Of a DNA stretch of 43,417 nt, positions 1-7,949 are shown piece after piece; the stretch's first letter is position 1; each line of letters starts with the position of its first letter. The notes below the pieces were generated by a model. The model was not told the DNA's origin and did not search any database. It saw only the letters and a program-made list of their open reading frames with translations. A program made the translations under genes and the position numbers. The stretch is from Pseudomonadota bacterium (GTDB lineage Bacteria > Pseudomonadota > Gammaproteobacteria > Steroidobacterales > Steroidobacteraceae): NCBI GenBank assembly GCA_021822385.1, contig JAKARC010000020.1:1-43417 (forward strand), in the 5' to 3' direction.

Positions 1-347
1 CGATCTGGGGGTCCACCGTGCCAGCCGCCCATCCGCGCGGCCGGATGCGGCCCGCCGAAGTGCGGGCCTGCGAAATGACCTCCGCCGAAGTGCGGGCCTG
101 CGAAATGACCCCCGCCGAAGTGCGGGCCTGCGAAATGACCCCCACCGAAGTGCGGGCCTGCGAAATGACCTCCGCCAAAGTGCGGCATGGCAGCGAACGA
201 GACGTTCGCACCGAGTATCAACGCGAGCAGCGCGATGAAAACGCTCGGGAGCAGACTACTGTGTCTACGCGTACCCCGGATTCGAGTTCGGCCGCCGCCA
301 GCGCCCAATTGGGGTTCACGCACCACGGTGGGGTTCATTCTAGACAT
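1..347 (-). CDS. Gly/His/Phe-rich repeat secreted protein, partial
   Basis: This is the N-terminal part of an unrecognised protein that runs off the left edge; 115 residues are visible. A strong Shine-Dalgarno (GGAGGAG, 3 bases before the ATG) fixes the start at 347. After an unusually long basic N-region comes a hydrophobic stretch at about residues 32-50, ending SFAA, which looks like a signal peptide with cleavage near residue 53. The mature part begins MPHFGGGHF and continues as four near-perfect copies of a 10-residue unit, GGGHFAGPHF. It then changes to a less regular Gly/Trp/His/Pro sequence. There is no cysteine and no catalytic motif. Such His/Gly-rich exported proteins may bind metal or be structural; that is inference. 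No function can be assigned. Confidence 0.7.
   Translation of the reverse strand, partial: MSRMNPTVVREPQLGAGGGRTRIRGTRRHSSLLPSVFIALLALILGANVSFAAMPHFGGGHFAGPHFGGGHFAGPHFGGGHFAGPHFGGGHFAGPHFGGPHPAARMGGWHGGPPD
51..185. repeat. 30-bp in-frame tandem repeat (4.5 copies)
   Basis: Four 30-bp units lie head to tail at 51-80, 81-110, 111-140 and 141-170, with a half unit to 185. The core tgcgggcctgcgaaatgacc is identical in each, and variation is limited to a few bases around the unit junctions. The period is a multiple of three, so each copy adds ten residues (GGGHFAGPHF) to the minus-strand protein. There are no spacers, which excludes a CRISPR array. Confidence 0.9.
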
Positions 348-437
348 AATCTCCTCCCCCACGGCACCGCGTCCCCAGCGAGCCCGCCGGCCGAAATGCC
401 GCGGTTGCATGATTAGACCACCCCGATCCACTTCTGT

Positions 438-983
438 TCAATTTCCCGCCTCAGGCGATTGTGCCTCGGTCACTGCTGCATCGGTGTCGCCTGCCGCCGA
501 CGCGCCGGCCCGCACATCAGATCCTGCGGCCGTGTCGGCGGCTGCGGAGGGCGTGGTCTGCGGGTCGACCTGTGTGGATCCGTCTGCGGCCGTCACGACT
601 CGACTGGCGGGAGGCTCGGCATGCCGTCTATCCAGAATCAGGGTGTTCTCGAGTTGCAGCGCAATGCCTTCGGGCAAGATCTGGATTGTCTTGGTCGAAT
701 TGCGTGGCATCGGCACGCGCATCTTCAAGCAATAGTTGACGATTGCGGCCGCTATGACGGGCAACGGGTACTTACGCTGCGTGGATTCCGCTTGACCCGG
801 CACTCGCATGGACAAGACGACGCTGCGCGCAGATTCGTCCTCCCCATCGATGACGACCACTTCCACCAGCTGCGCACCCGCTGGCCAACGGCTGTGCTTG
901 ATATCGAGCTCGATCAGCGCATCGACTACCGTATCAATCGGCAGCAGAAGACGTCTGAACTCGTGGATCTGCGTATTCGCCAT
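438..983 (-). CDS. hypothetical protein with acidic Ala-rich tail
   Basis: A 181-residue protein I do not recognise. Residues 1-120 look like a folded domain with mixed hydrophobic/charged periodicity; VVDALIELDIKHSRWPAG, LVEVVVIDGEDE and PLPVIAAAIVNYCLKMRVPM are the most structured parts. Residues about 121-181 are low-complexity Ala/Asp/Thr/Ser/Pro, probably disordered. There is no signal peptide, so it is probably cytoplasmic. The frame stays open upstream to 1097, but the ATG at 983 (MANTQIHEF) with GAGAAG seven bases upstream is the best start. It follows fahA on the same strand after 123 bases, so it could be read with fahA or from its own promoter (TATACT at 1053-1058 is a possible -10). 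Confidence 0.6.
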   Translation of the reverse strand: MANTQIHEFRRLLLPIDTVVDALIELDIKHSRWPAGAQLVEVVVIDGEDESARSVVLSMRVPGQAESTQRKYPLPVIAAAIVNYCLKMRVPMPRNSTKTIQILPEGIALQLENTLILDRRHAEPPASRVVTAADGSTQVDPQTTPSAAADTAAGSDVRAGASAAGDTDAAVTEAQSPEAGN

Positions 984-1106
984 GAGCTTCTCGCCACGGT
1001 CTGTCACCCTCCCGGGATATCGTTGCGAGACCCTGCCCGAAAGAGTGACTCTAGTATATTGATTTTCTGAGTCCCCGGCGCACCATCCCAAACGCATCCT
1101 GATGCA

Positions 1107-2435
1107 TCACCCGCCGCTGGGATCCCAGGGGGGCAAAACCTCGCCTGCGGCCTCGCCAAAACCGATGCGTACGAAGCCCGGACGATGGCATCCGGCACGC
1201 AGAATCACCCGGTCTCCGTCAGCGAGAAATCCTCTCGACTCGCCGCTCAGCAGTACCCGCGGACACGTCCCGGCGCGCGTCAGCTCCAGAAGAGACCCGG
1301 CCTGCTCGGGCAATGGGCCGGATTGCGTCCCCGTACCGAGCAGGTCGCCCGGCAGCACATTGCACCCATTGACCGTGTGGTGGGCAACCATTTGCGCGAT
1401 CGACCAGTAGCTGTCACTGAAATTCGACTGCGAGAGCCGTTCGGGGGGCTGATCCCGCGCTCGCATCAGCGCGGTCTGAAGCAGCACTTCCAGTTCGATC
1501 TCGACAGCGCCGGCGGCACGCAGCTCGGGACTGTCCAGATACGGCAACGGCGGCGGATGTTGTGCTGCCCGCTGCCAGGGCGCGCGAAACGGTGCCAGCG
1601 CCTCGAGCGTGACGACCCAGGGAGACACCGTGGTGGCAAAGTTCTTGGCGAGAAAGGGTCCCAGGGGCTGATATTCCCAGGTCTGGATGTCGCGGGCCGA
1701 CCAGTCATTGAGCAGGCACAGGCCAAACACATGCGCTTCGGCCTGCTCGATCGGAATCGGCTCGCCAAGACGGTTGCCGCCACCGATGAACACGCCCAGC
1801 TCGAGCTCGTAGTCCAGCTGGTCACTCGCCCCAAGGCACGGGCTCAGGGCACCACGCGGCATGAGCTGTCCCCGCGGCCGGCGCACCGGAGTTCCGCTGA
1901 CGACGATCGAGGAACTGCGCCCATGGTACGCAATGGGCACCCATGCATAATTCGGCAGCAGCGGCCGATCCGGACGGAACAGCCTTCCGACCGCGGTCGC
2001 ATGATGAATTGAAGTGTAAAAGTCGGTGAAATCACCGCTGCGCGCCGGCACCGCAAATTCGGCGGCCGATTGCGCGACCAGCGCGGCGGCAACCGATTCC
2101 GCCTCACGCGCGCCCGCCCGCAGCAGCTGCGACAGCAGGCGCCGAACTGCCCGCCATGCCGGCGCCCCGAGCGCCATCAGCGCATTCAGCGTCGGCTCAG
2201 CGCACGCGGCGAGCGCACGCGCCGAGAGCGCATCGGGGGCGATCCCAGCACCGAGTGCGGCAAGATCGAGAACGTAATCGCCAATGGCGACGCCGCAACG
2301 CAGCGGCTCACGGCTGCGGGCGCGCCGAAACACCGCGAAAGGCAAATTTTGTATGGGAAAATCACAGCCTTCCCGGTTCGCAGAGCTGACCCAGCTGGTG
2401 AGCCCTGGATCGTGGGTCGCATCGATCGGGCGCAC
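1107..2435 (-). CDS. fahA: fumarylacetoacetase
   Basis: Hydrolyses 4-fumarylacetoacetate to fumarate and acetoacetate, the last step of the homogentisate route for tyrosine and phenylalanine. The protein has 442 residues, a normal length. Family residues are visible in order: DFTDFYTSIHHAT near residue 135 (metal Asp and catalytic His), the AYHGRSSS region, DYELELG near 205 (metal Glu-x-Glu) and LLNDWSARDIQ near 240 (metal Asp). The frame is open to 2675, but that part overlaps hmgA. I chose the GTG at 2435 (reads MRPIDATHDPG), with a GAGGCGGG Shine-Dalgarno just upstream, 11 bases after the hmgA stop. The two genes form an operon. No maleylacetoacetate isomerase gene accompanies them here. 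Confidence 0.95.
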   Translation of the reverse strand: MRPIDATHDPGLTSWVSSANREGCDFPIQNLPFAVFRRARSREPLRCGVAIGDYVLDLAALGAGIAPDALSARALAACAEPTLNALMALGAPAWRAVRRLLSQLLRAGAREAESVAAALVAQSAAEFAVPARSGDFTDFYTSIHHATAVGRLFRPDRPLLPNYAWVPIAYHGRSSSIVVSGTPVRRPRGQLMPRGALSPCLGASDQLDYELELGVFIGGGNRLGEPIPIEQAEAHVFGLCLLNDWSARDIQTWEYQPLGPFLAKNFATTVSPWVVTLEALAPFRAPWQRAAQHPPPLPYLDSPELRAAGAVEIELEVLLQTALMRARDQPPERLSQSNFSDSYWSIAQMVAHHTVNGCNVLPGDLLGTGTQSGPLPEQAGSLLELTRAGTCPRVLLSGESRGFLADGDRVILRAGCHRPGFVRIGFGEAAGEVLPPWDPSGG

Positions 2436-2446
2436 CGCGGCCCGCC

Positions 2447-3805
2447 TCAGGTCTGCGCGCCGGAGGGCGGGACGAACTGCCGCGCCAGTTCCAGCCAGCA
2501 GCGGGCGTAATCGCGTTGCAGCTGCGGCAGCGCCAGCGCCTGCGGCGTGGGGCGGATCAGCGTGCGCGTCTCGAACATGAATGCCAATGTGGCCTCGATG
2601 CGCTGCGGCAGGCGGGTATCGGCTGCGCTTGCACGCGCAACGGTGGCCGCATCCGGTCCGTGACCGGTCATGCAATTGTGCAGGGAAGCCCCGCCCGGCT
2701 CGAAGCCGACCGCTTTGGCCTCATAGCGACCGTGGATCAACCCCATGAACTCGCTGGCGATATTGCGGTGGAACCAAGGCGGACGGAAAGTGTCCTCCGC
2801 GACCTGCCAACGCGGCGGAAATATGACGAAGTCGAGCGCATCCACCCCCGGCGCGTCACTCGGGGAATGCAGCACGAGAAAGATCGACGGATCGGGATGA
2901 TCGTAGCTCACCGACCCCAGGGTATTGAATCGACGCAAATCGTACTTGTAGGGCGCGTTGTTACCGTGCCATGCCACCACATCGAGCGGCGAATGATCAA
3001 TCGACGCGCTCCACAGTCCGCCATCGAACTTCGCCACGAGTTCCATCGGCGCCTCGCGATCCTCGTACCATGCCACCGGTGTCGCAAAATCGCGCGGATT
3101 GGCGAGCCCATTGGCGCCGATGGGGCCGAGGTCGGGCAGTTTCAACGGTGCGCCGAAGTTCTCGCAGATATAACCGCGCGCCTCGCCATCCAGAAGCTCG
3201 ACCCGAAATCGCACCCCGCGCGGCAGCACCACGATATCCTGCGGACCGGCTTCGATGCGCCCGAACTCGCTCGCCACCCGCAGACGACCGAGCTCGGGCA
3301 CGAGCAGCAATTCGCCGTCGGCGTCGTAGAAGAAACGGTCACGCATGGAGCGGTTGGCCCGGTACCAGTGGATGGCGCAACCCGTGTGCGCATCGCTCGC
3401 GCCCGTACCGCCCACGGTGAGCAGTCCGTCGAGGAAATCGACCGCCGTCTCGGGCACCGGCGGTGCGCTCCAGCGCAGCGGGTCCGGAGATGCACTGAAC
3501 TCGGTAAAGCGACCGACCAAGCCGGTGTGCGCAAGCGGCCGGAACGCGCCATGCAGCGCTGCGGGACGAATCCGATAAAGCCAGCTACGCCGGCTGGCAT
3601 GCCGGGGTGCGGTGAAGGCCGTGCCCGAAAACTGCTCGGCGTACAGACCATAGGGACAGCGCTGCGGAGAATTGCGACCCTGCGGCAACGCCCCGCGCAG
3701 CGCTTCGGTGGCGAACTGATTGCCGAAGCCGCTCATGTACTCGAGCGGCGGGGGTGTCTCGGCCGCAGATCCTCGTGCGGCCGTGGAGGCCGATGCGCAG
3801 CACAT
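2447..3805 (-). CDS. hmgA: homogentisate 1,2-dioxygenase
   Basis: Opens the ring of homogentisate with O2 to give maleylacetoacetate, using non-haem Fe(II). The protein has 452 residues. Near the N-terminus are [19 protein letters not shown] and [19 protein letters not shown], typical of the family. The iron ligands align as His346 (WFHRN), Glu352 (SEFMG) and His382 (MTGHGPD), equivalent to H335/E341/H371 of the human enzyme. The ATG at 3805 has GGGAG six bases upstream. It is the first gene of the hmgA-fahA operon and is divergent from a MarR-type regulator. A short palindrome at 3849-3860 lies between the two, so repression by that regulator is a reasonable inference. Confidence 0.97.
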   Translation of the reverse strand: MCCASASTAARGSAAETPPPLEYMSGFGNQFATEALRGALPQGRNSPQRCPYGLYAEQFSGTAFTAPRHASRRSWLYRIRPAALHGAFRPLAHTGLVGRFTEFSASPDPLRWSAPPVPETAVDFLDGLLTVGGTGASDAHTGCAIHWYRANRSMRDRFFYDADGELLLVPELGRLRVASEFGRIEAGPQDIVVLPRGVRFRVELLDGEARGYICENFGAPLKLPDLGPIGANGLANPRDFATPVAWYEDREAPMELVAKFDGGLWSASIDHSPLDVVAWHGNNAPYKYDLRRFNTLGSVSYDHPDPSIFLVLHSPSDAPGVDALDFVIFPPRWQVAEDTFRPPWFHRNIASEFMGLIHGRYEAKAVGFEPGGASLHNCMTGHGPDAATVARASAADTRLPQRIEATLAFMFETRTLIRPTPQALALPQLQRDYARCWLELARQFVPPSGAQT

Positions 3806-3848
3806 GATGCACTCCCGGTATGCTTACGCCTTATGATGCCACATTTAG

Positions 3849-3860
3849 TTGCGCTCGCAA
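3849..3860. promoter_or_regulatory. candidate MarR operator palindrome
   Basis: TTGCG-CT-CGCAA is a perfect 5-bp-arm inverted repeat in the 74-bp gap between hmgA and the MarR-type gene. On the hmgA strand its right half (TTGCGA) is where a -35 element would fall, about 50 bases before the hmgA start, although no good -10 follows. Position and symmetry suit a dimeric winged-helix repressor. The link is inference. Confidence 0.4.
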
Positions 3861-3879
3861 CCGTCCCCGGGGCCCGCCC

Positions 3880-4341
3880 ATGATCGGCCGTCCAACGACA
3901 GAGCAAACGCTCGCGCTCGGCGATTTCGTGCCTTTCCGCCTCAATCGCCTTGCCGCTGGAGTCAGTCTGCATCTGGCTGAGGTGTACCAGCACCGCTTCG
4001 GACTCGACATTCCGCAATGGCGAGTCATGGCCACGGTGGGTGCCGAACAGGCCTGCACCGCTCAGTTCATCGCGGCGAGCACGCGCATGCACAAAACGCG
4101 GGTCAGCCGAGCCATCGCCCAACTCGAGGCGCGCGAGCTCATCGAGCGCGCCGCAAGCGCTGCGGATCGGCGGCAGCGGCAGGTGCGCCTGAGCCGCAGC
4201 GGCCGTCGCATGTACAGTGAACTCGTCCCGCTCGCCCGTGCACGCGAAGCGACCTTGCTCTCGTGCCTCACTCCCGAACAGCGCACGGGTTTTCTCACCG
4301 GGATCGAAATACTCGAGCGCTTCCTGCAGCTGGAGAACTGA
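3880..4341 (+). CDS. MarR-family transcriptional regulator
   Basis: A 153-residue winged-helix regulator. An N-terminal helix region (DFVPFRLNRLAAGVSLHLAEVY) for dimerisation is followed by QWRVMATVG, the helix-turn-helix with KTRVSRAIAQLEARELIER as recognition helix and wing entry, the DRRQRQVRLS wing, and C-terminal dimer helices. The frame is open from an ATG at 3820, but that would place the intergenic palindrome inside the gene; the ATG at 3880 gives a normal MarR length. Being divergent from hmgA-fahA, it probably controls homogentisate catabolism. Many MarR proteins respond to phenolic or aryl acids, which fits, but the ligand is not shown. Its stop overlaps the next start (TGATG). Confidence 0.9.
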   Translation: MIGRPTTEQTLALGDFVPFRLNRLAAGVSLHLAEVYQHRFGLDIPQWRVMATVGAEQACTAQFIAASTRMHKTRVSRAIAQLEARELIERAASAADRRQRQVRLSRSGRRMYSELVPLARAREATLLSCLTPEQRTGFLTGIEILERFLQLEN

Positions 4342-4838
4342 TGAGCATGAGCCGCCGACTGCGCACATTGGCACTGCTGACATTGGCGCTCGCCAGCGGC
4401 CTCGGTCTCGCCCATGCCACCGGGACGATCGAGATCGCACGATCCGCCGATCTGCAGCTCGATGCGACGATCCATCGCAACATTGCCGTCCTGCACATCC
4501 TGCGACGGCCCGACCACGCGCCGATCAGCGGCGCGGCTCGGGTCACGGCCGCACTCAACGGGCATACGATACCCCTGCAGCCGGCGGGAACCGGCTACGA
4601 ACTGCGGCTCGCCGGACTACCCTCCGGAGCGCAGAACCTGCAGGTGGTGGTTGCGCACAACGGCATCCGCGAGTTGCTCGTCGGCCGGATCACGCTGCCG
4701 AAGCCGCGCGCCAGCGGCTTGTTCGCGCTCATTGAACAGCACGGCTATGGCGCATGGTGGGTCCTCAACATGGTCGTGCTGCTGCTCGCGGCACGCCTGA
4801 TCATGCGCCGCAAGAAGCCGCCCGCCGAGCCGCGCTAG
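4341..4838 (+). CDS. exported protein with C-terminal membrane anchor, unknown
   Basis: A 165-residue protein I cannot assign. Residues 1-27 form a signal peptide (basic RRLR, Leu/Ala core, likely cleavage after AHA). Residues 28-125 look beta-rich, with alternating hydrophobic residues and no cysteine. Residues 138-154 (AWWVLNMVVLLLAARLI) form a transmembrane helix followed by RRKK, so most of the protein would sit in the periplasm with the tail inside. The ATG at 4341 overlaps the stop of the MarR-type gene as TGATG, suggesting translational coupling. Its gene is convergent with nuoN. Confidence 0.75.
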   Translation: MSMSRRLRTLALLTLALASGLGLAHATGTIEIARSADLQLDATIHRNIAVLHILRRPDHAPISGAARVTAALNGHTIPLQPAGTGYELRLAGLPSGAQNLQVVVAHNGIRELLVGRITLPKPRASGLFALIEQHGYGAWWVLNMVVLLLAARLIMRRKKPPAEPR

Positions 4839-4887
4839 CCGGCCCCTGGAGGCGGCCCGAGTCACACGGCCGCAAGTCACTGCGGGC

Positions 4888-4902
4888 GCAGGCACTGCCT
4901 GC
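4888..4902. terminator. possible hairpin between convergent genes
   Basis: GCAGGC-ACT-GCCTGC is a 6-bp perfect stem with a 3-base loop, lying in the 111-bp gap between the ends of the convergent 165-residue gene and nuoN. It has no T-run on either side, so a role as a bidirectional terminator is only suggested by position. Confidence 0.25.
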
Positions 4903-4949
4903 ATGCGCATCCGGCAACGCCACTGCGTCGCGCCAACGTGCTCAGCGCA

Positions 4950-6395
4950 TCAGTGGATGACGTGCGTGCACAGATCAAGCAGCGGCGCCGGCAACACCCC
5001 GAGCACAAGCACGGCGGCCGCATTGACGCCGAGGGCGAAACGCACGCCGAAGGAACGTTCCGTGGGGGGCAACGTCTCGGGCGCCTCATCGAAGTACATC
5101 AGCTTGATCACGCGCAGATAGTAGAAGGCGCCAACCACCGACATGACCACGGCAATGATGACCAGCCACAGATGGCTCGTCTCCCACAGTGCCTGAATGA
5201 TGCGCAGCTTGGCCCAGAAGCCCACGAAAGGCGGCACCCCGGCAGTGGAAAACATGAGCATCGCCATCGCCAGCGCCAGCAACGGATCGCGCCGGTACAA
5301 CCCCTTGTAATCGGCGAGCTGATCGGCCTCGAAGCCCTTGCGGCTCGCCAACACGACCACGCCGAAGGTACCGAGCGTCACCAGCACGTACACCAGCACG
5401 TAGTAGAGCGCCGCGGCGTAACCGTTTTCCGTGCCGGCGACAAACCCCAGCAGGATGAAGCCGACGTGCGCTATCGTCGAGTAAGCCAACATGCGCTTGA
5501 TATTGGTCTGCGCGATGGCCACCACGTTGCCGACTACAAGTGTGAGCACGGCAATCGGCATCAACATGCGCGTCCAGTCGAGCGTGACGCCGGCAAGCCC
5601 ATGCGCGAGCAGCCGCAGCGCCAGTGCGAAATAGGCGATCTTGGGCGCCGTACCAATGAACAGCGTGACGCTGGTCGGCGCACCATCGTAGACATCGGGC
5701 AGCCACATGTGAAACGGCACGGCGCCAAACTTGAAGGCCACCGCCACCACGATGAACGTGACGGCGAGCACCACACCGAGATTGCCCGGCAGCGTGAGCG
5801 CGACGGCGATGCGGTCGAGATTGAGCGTGCCGGTGAGGCCATAGACGATCGACATGCCAAACAGCAGCATGCCCGAGGCAATCGCCCCGAGCACGAAGTA
5901 CTTCATGGCCGCCTCGGCCGCAATTCCCGAATCGCGATCGAAGGCGACCATCGCATAGGCCGACAGTGCCAGCAACTCCACCCCCAGATACACGGTGAGC
6001 AGGCTGTTGGCGGAAATGAGGACGAAAATGCCGAGCAGCGCCGTCAGCGCGAGCACGTAGTACTCGCCCTTGAGAATCTCGCGGTTGCGCAGATACGCGC
6101 GCGAATACAGCAGCGCCACCGCCACCGCCAGGAATCCGGCCAGCTTCAGCACGAACGCAAGTGGATCGGCGACGTAGGAGCCATCGAACAACACCGTCCG
6201 GTGCGACACGTTGGCAAACGCCACGGTCAATGCGGCGCCGATAGCCAACACCAGCAGAGTCAGCGTTCCGGTCGCCCCCTGGCGCTTGACGCCGACGAAT
6301 GCCTCGAACAGGAGCACGAAGCAGATCGCGGCGGCCAGATAAATCTCCGGTACGGCCGGAGCCAGAGAATGCAGGGTCATCATGGATGCAGACAT
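4950..6395 (-). CDS. nuoN: NADH-quinone oxidoreductase subunit N
   Basis: Antiporter-like membrane subunit of complex I, 481 residues and about 14 transmembrane helices, one of three proton-translocating modules. The conserved glutamate lies in YLGVELLALSAYAMVAF and the conserved lysine in IGTAPKIAYFALALRLL. The QTNIKRMLAYSTIAHVG motif on the discontinuous helix is intact. It is the last gene of the nuo operon, starting 6 bases after the nuoM stop. The start at 6395 (MSASMMTLHS) has a weak ribosome site; the internal ATGs at 6383 and 6380 are alternatives. Confidence 0.96.
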   Translation of the reverse strand: MSASMMTLHSLAPAVPEIYLAAAICFVLLFEAFVGVKRQGATGTLTLLVLAIGAALTVAFANVSHRTVLFDGSYVADPLAFVLKLAGFLAVAVALLYSRAYLRNREILKGEYYVLALTALLGIFVLISANSLLTVYLGVELLALSAYAMVAFDRDSGIAAEAAMKYFVLGAIASGMLLFGMSIVYGLTGTLNLDRIAVALTLPGNLGVVLAVTFIVVAVAFKFGAVPFHMWLPDVYDGAPTSVTLFIGTAPKIAYFALALRLLAHGLAGVTLDWTRMLMPIAVLTLVVGNVVAIAQTNIKRMLAYSTIAHVGFILLGFVAGTENGYAAALYYVLVYVLVTLGTFGVVVLASRKGFEADQLADYKGLYRRDPLLALAMAMLMFSTAGVPPFVGFWAKLRIIQALWETSHLWLVIIAVVMSVVGAFYYLRVIKLMYFDEAPETLPPTERSFGVRFALGVNAAAVLVLGVLPAPLLDLCTHVIH

Positions 6396-6401
6396 CGTGC
6401 T

Positions 6402-7916
6402 CTACGCCGGAATCTTGGTGGCAGTGGCCTGGTGGACCAGGTGCTGGATCGATGGCCCCATTACTTTCAGCAGCGGCGCCGGCCAGATGCCGACCAGCAG
6501 CACCACCGCGGCGAGCGTGCCGAGAATCAGAAATTCACGACCATTGAGGTCGGTGAGCTTGGCGACGCGGTCATTGCCCACTGGTCCGAACACCACGCGC
6601 TTGACCAGCCACAGCGTGTAACAGGCAGCGAGAATGAGCGTCAGTGCCGCAAGCGCCGTATACCAGAAGTTCGCCTTGAAGCTCGCCAGAATGACCAGGA
6701 ACTCCCCGACGAAGCCCGAGGTGCCCGGCAGACCGGTGTTGGCCAGAGCAAATAACACCATGAAACCGGCGAACACCGGCATGGTATTGACCACACCGCC
6801 GTAATCGGATATCTGCCGCGTGTGCATGCGGTCGTAGAGTACGCCGACACACAGGAACAGCGCGCCCGAGACCAGGCCGTGCGAGACCATCTGCACCATC
6901 GCCCCATCCATGCCCATGCCCGCCCCGTGCGTCGTGCCGGTGCTGGTGAGGATGGCGTAGACGAGAAATATTCCAAGCGTGACGAAGCCCATGTGGGCGA
7001 TCGAGGAGTAGGCGATCAGCTTCTTCATGTCCTGCTGCACCAGCGCGACGAAGCCGATGTAGACCACTGCAATCAACGACAGCACGACAATCAGGAAATA
7101 CAGTTGGCGGCAGGCGTCCGGCACGATCGGCAGCGCGAATCGCAGGAATCCGTAACCGCCCATCTTCAGCATGATGGCCGCAAGAATCACCGAGCCGCCG
7201 GTCGGGGCCTCGACGTGCGCATCCGGCAACCACGTATGCACCGGCCACATCGGTATCTTCACCGCGAAGGCGATCAGGAACGCGGCAAAGATCCACCGTT
7301 GCTCGGTGAGCGTCAGCGGCAGCGCCTGAAAGGCCGAGATCGAATAGCTGCCGCACTTCAGATACATGTAGATGAGCGCCGCCAGCATGAACACCGAGCC
7401 GAGGAAGGTATACAGGAAGAACTTGATGGTCGCGTACACCCGGCGCGGTCCGCCCCAGATCCCGATGATGAGGAACATCGGGATCAGCATGGCTTCCCAG
7501 AAGAAATAGAACAGCAACGCGTCGGTGGCCGAGAACACCCCGATCATCAGTCCTTCCATGATCAAAAACGACGCATAGTACTGGGCCGGGCGCACCTTGA
7601 TCACATCCCAGGCGGCAATCACCACCGGAACGGTCATGAGCGCCGTGAGCACGATCAGCGGCATGGAGATGCCATCGACGCCAAGGGCATAGTAGGCGTG
7701 CAAGCGCGGAATCCAGGCCGCCTTCTGCACGAACTGGTACGCCGCGGTGTGTGTATTGAAGTCCCGCCACAGCGGCACGCACAGTGCCAGGGTCACGAGC
7801 GTTGCGATCAGGGAGAGCCAGCGGCCGGCGACGATATTGCGCTCCCCGAGCAACAGCACCACAACTCCGGCCGCAATGGGCAGCCAGATCAGCAGGGACA
7901 GCAGGTACTCGTGCAT
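6402..7916 (-). CDS. nuoM: NADH-quinone oxidoreductase subunit M
   Basis: Antiporter-like proton-pumping subunit of complex I, 504 residues with about 14 transmembrane helices. The key glutamate is in LFYFFWEAMLIPMFLIIG. The lysine and proline-rich helix is AFAVKIPMWPVHTWLPDAHV, followed by EAPTGGSVILAAIMLKMGGYG. QQDMKKLIAYSSIAHMGFV matches the second broken helix. Length and motifs are normal. The gene sits between nuoL and nuoN in the order seen in most proteobacteria. Confidence 0.97.
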   Translation of the reverse strand: MHEYLLSLLIWLPIAAGVVVLLLGERNIVAGRWLSLIATLVTLALCVPLWRDFNTHTAAYQFVQKAAWIPRLHAYYALGVDGISMPLIVLTALMTVPVVIAAWDVIKVRPAQYYASFLIMEGLMIGVFSATDALLFYFFWEAMLIPMFLIIGIWGGPRRVYATIKFFLYTFLGSVFMLAALIYMYLKCGSYSISAFQALPLTLTEQRWIFAAFLIAFAVKIPMWPVHTWLPDAHVEAPTGGSVILAAIMLKMGGYGFLRFALPIVPDACRQLYFLIVVLSLIAVVYIGFVALVQQDMKKLIAYSSIAHMGFVTLGIFLVYAILTSTGTTHGAGMGMDGAMVQMVSHGLVSGALFLCVGVLYDRMHTRQISDYGGVVNTMPVFAGFMVLFALANTGLPGTSGFVGEFLVILASFKANFWYTALAALTLILAACYTLWLVKRVVFGPVGNDRVAKLTDLNGREFLILGTLAAVVLLVGIWPAPLLKVMGPSIQHLVHQATATKIPA

Positions 7917-7949
7917 TCTTGTGCGTTCTCCGAAATGCTCTGGGCGCGC

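Noticed and set aside
51-185. CRISPR-like 30-bp direct repeats
   Set aside because: Copies are contiguous without spacers, in frame, and encode a protein repeat; there are no cas genes.
2436-2675. Longer fahA N-terminus (80 extra residues)
   Set aside because: It overlaps the hmgA 3' end in another frame and resembles nothing in the family; the GTG at 2435 has a good ribosome site.
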